Source: Acidimicrobiaceae bacterium (GTDB lineage: Bacteria; Actinomycetota; Acidimicrobiia; Acidimicrobiales; RAAP-2). Taken from it: DNA of 8,489 bases. The notes beneath the pieces were generated by a model. The model had not been told where the DNA came from. It was given only the letters and a program-made list of their open reading frames with translations, and did no database searches. This document shows positions 7,458 through 8,489 of this stretch, in pieces. The first letter of the stretch is position 1. Every line of letters begins with the position of its first letter. The DNA lies in contig PKZN01000011.1 of assembly GCA_003133075.1 (NCBI GenBank), positions 9,709-18,197 of the forward strand, written 5' to 3'. The translations under genes and the position numbers were made by a program.

Positions 7458-7477
7458 ATGACGGAGAAAGCCGTCAT
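7458..7477. terminator. Hairpin downstream of the EAL gene, possible terminator
   Basis: ATGACGG and CCGTCAT form a perfect 7-bp stem around the loop AGAAAG, about 110 bp after the sensor gene stop. A CGA/TCG extension past a 2-base bulge could lengthen it. No T-run follows on the plus strand, so a classic intrinsic terminator is not shown. Hairpins without a U-tract have been proposed as terminators in actinomycetes, so the assignment is tentative. Confidence 0.3.
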
Positions 7478-7765
7478 TCGCGTGATCGATGGGCGACGTA
7501 CGAAGTTGGTTGAAAGGAAGTTCACGTAACTATGAAGAGGGATTTCACGATGAAACACGCCGAAATTGTTCACCACGTGCCATTGAGCCCAAGATACATT
7601 GCATTTTTTTCTCAACACTCTGTCAAATTCTTGCCAACAAATGACCGGAACTGAGGAATCGTGAAAGTAACCTTCGAAGAAGGATTTAGCCTGGATTACT
7701 GCAGAAGTCGTGATGACGACATACGAAGATGAGTCGGGACCGTCGAAATGAACGTTAATAATCAC

Positions 7766-7779
7766 CGGTCAATTGACCG
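7766..7779. repeat. 14-bp perfect palindrome CGGTCAATTGACCG
   Basis: A fully self-complementary 14-mer in the AT-rich island, about 110 bp upstream of the MshEN gene start. This is a suitable position for a transcription-factor operator controlling that gene. It includes a TTGACC that could also serve as a -35 element on either strand, though no matching -10 was found at normal spacing. Confidence 0.4.
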
Positions 7780-7887
7780 CGCGAGTGATCAGTTGATGTC
7801 GACGTGGGAAAATAATGACCATTCTTTTACAGAACCCAGAACTATATTCAAAACGTTTAGTTTGTGTCGGAATTCGGTGAGGTGACT

Positions 7888-8489
7888 GTGGCGCTCAAGA
7901 GGAAGACGGAAAAAATTCCTCGCCCCGGCCGAGGCGAGAAGGACGACGCGGAAACTCTGAACCCCGGGTCGACGTCGCTGAACGGGACCTCGGGCACGGC
8001 GGGCGAACGTCAACTCGGCTCAACCATGGTCGAGCCCGCACGAGCCCCTGGCGGTTCGGCCCCCTCCTCGATGGCGGTGGCGGGACCCTTCAAAGGTCGC
8101 CTCGGTGACCTCTTAATGGAGAAGGGTCTGATCACGTCGGCCCAACTCGATCAGGCCCTCGCCGAACAACAAGAACACGGTGGCAAGCTCGGCGAACTGC
8201 TCGTCAACATGGGAGCACTTGACGCCCAAGTTCTCGCCGACGCACTCGCGGCGTACTTCGGTCTGGTCGTGGTGAACCTTCGACGTGACAATGTCGATCC
8301 GGCGGTGATCACGATGGTGCCCGAGGAGATGGCGCGCCAACAACTCGCCATCCCGGTGCGCCTCGAAGCCGACGGCCTCTACGTCGCGGTCGCCGAACCG
8401 AGTGACGAACTACGAGCGATGCTGGCGTCGGCGACGAAGCAAAAAGTCAACCTGATGATCGCGCCGACGAGTGACATCGTCTGGGCGCT
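7888..8489 (+). CDS. MshEN-domain protein, probable PilB/GspE-type secretion or pilus ATPase (N-terminal part)
   Basis: The frame starts at GTG 7888 and runs off the right edge after 200 codons. A strong SD, GAGGTGA (7879-7885), sits just before it; GTG 7882 is an in-frame alternative. Residues 1-66 are polar and rich in Gly, Ser, Pro and charged residues, probably disordered. Residues 71-123 are a textbook MshEN core: two 24-residue motifs (R71-L-G-D-L-L ... Q94 and K100-L-G-E-L-L ... Y123) separated by five residues. Residues 124-198 continue as the usual GspE/PilB N-terminal region (VPEEMARQQ, then a LYVAVAEPSD strand and APTSDI). MshEN domains of this type bind cyclic di-GMP. The domain usually precedes the motor ATPase that drives type IV pilus extension or type II secretion, but it also occurs on some glycosyltransferases and response regulators. 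The Walker motifs would lie beyond the window, so the class is not proven. Confidence 0.82.
   Translation, partial: MALKRKTEKIPRPGRGEKDDAETLNPGSTSLNGTSGTAGERQLGSTMVEPARAPGGSAPSSMAVAGPFKGRLGDLLMEKGLITSAQLDQALAEQQEHGGKLGELLVNMGALDAQVLADALAAYFGLVVVNLRRDNVDPAVITMVPEEMARQQLAIPVRLEADGLYVAVAEPSDELRAMLASATKQKVNLMIAPTSDIVWA

Larger units (their letters stand above)
7349..7887. other. AT-rich intergenic island
   Basis: 539 bp separate the EAL sensor gene from the MshEN gene. By hand count the block 7561-7740 is 42-48% GC and 7801-7860 is 35%, far below the flanking genes. No confident gene is present. It holds a hairpin (7458-7477), a T7 run (7604-7610), a 14-bp palindrome (7766-7779) and short plus-strand frames: 40 codons at 7532-7654 (internal ATG at 7550 preceded by AGAGGG), 23 codons from a GTG after GAGGA near 7663, and 45 codons at 7748-7885. 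On the minus strand a frame from a GTG at 7765 stays open through the whole island and into the end of the EAL gene; none of its sequence is recognisable. This may be a long regulatory leader or promoter region, or remains of a decayed acquired gene. Confidence 0.5.

Noticed and set aside
7825..7850. TTTACA ... TATATT as a promoter for the MshEN gene
   Set aside because: The spacer is only 11 bases, well short of the usual 16-18, so the two boxes do not make a standard promoter.
7789..8013. 74-codon minus-strand frame across the MshEN gene start
   Set aside because: It is antisense to a gene with clear SD and domain support and has no recognisable features.

Overview
The window is a GC-rich bacterial segment. 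By eye most of it is in the mid-60s % GC, with GTG starts and tightly packed genes. This, with the style of the glucarate dehydratase and ABC-2 exporter proteins, fits an actinomycete-like organism (Actinomycetota, possibly an Acidimicrobiia-type lineage). No rRNA, tRNA or taxonomic marker is present, so the assignment is inference. I see no insertion sequence, CRISPR array or RNA gene.

Left part (1-2215): a D-glucarate catabolism module. A glucarate dehydratase gene (gudD-like) runs on the minus strand. It overlaps the start of a further minus-strand gene cut off by the window edge. Divergent from it, on the plus strand, is an HpcH/HpaI-family (GarL-like) aldolase. The dehydratase would convert D-glucarate to 5-keto-4-deoxy-D-glucarate, and the aldolase would split that to pyruvate and tartronate semialdehyde. 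The 129-bp divergent spacer carries three short inverted repeats, the natural place for a shared operator.

Middle part (2280-3946): a two-gene minus-strand ABC-2 type exporter. The ATPase gene overlaps the six-helix permease gene by four bases (ATGA). Substrate unknown. The permease gene converges on the aldolase gene across a 64-bp gap with no clear terminator. The 429-bp stretch upstream of the ATPase holds two copies of an inverted repeat with identical 6-bp arms (GACGGC-N4-GCCGTC), plus a strong minus-strand Shine-Dalgarno sequence in front of very short reading frames.

Right part (4376-8489): a cyclic-di-GMP theme. A 990-residue soluble sensor with PAS-PAS-GAF-PAS-GAF-EAL architecture has all the usual EAL catalytic residues and no GGDEF domain, so it should be a c-di-GMP phosphodiesterase. 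Downstream on the same strand, and running off the window, is the N-terminal third or so of a protein with a textbook MshEN (GspE/PilB N-terminal) domain, a known c-di-GMP-binding module. An enzyme that degrades c-di-GMP thus sits beside a probable c-di-GMP effector. Between them lies a 539-bp AT-richer island (35-48% GC in the 60-base blocks counted) with a 14-bp perfect palindrome, a hairpin and several short open frames, but no gene I can defend.
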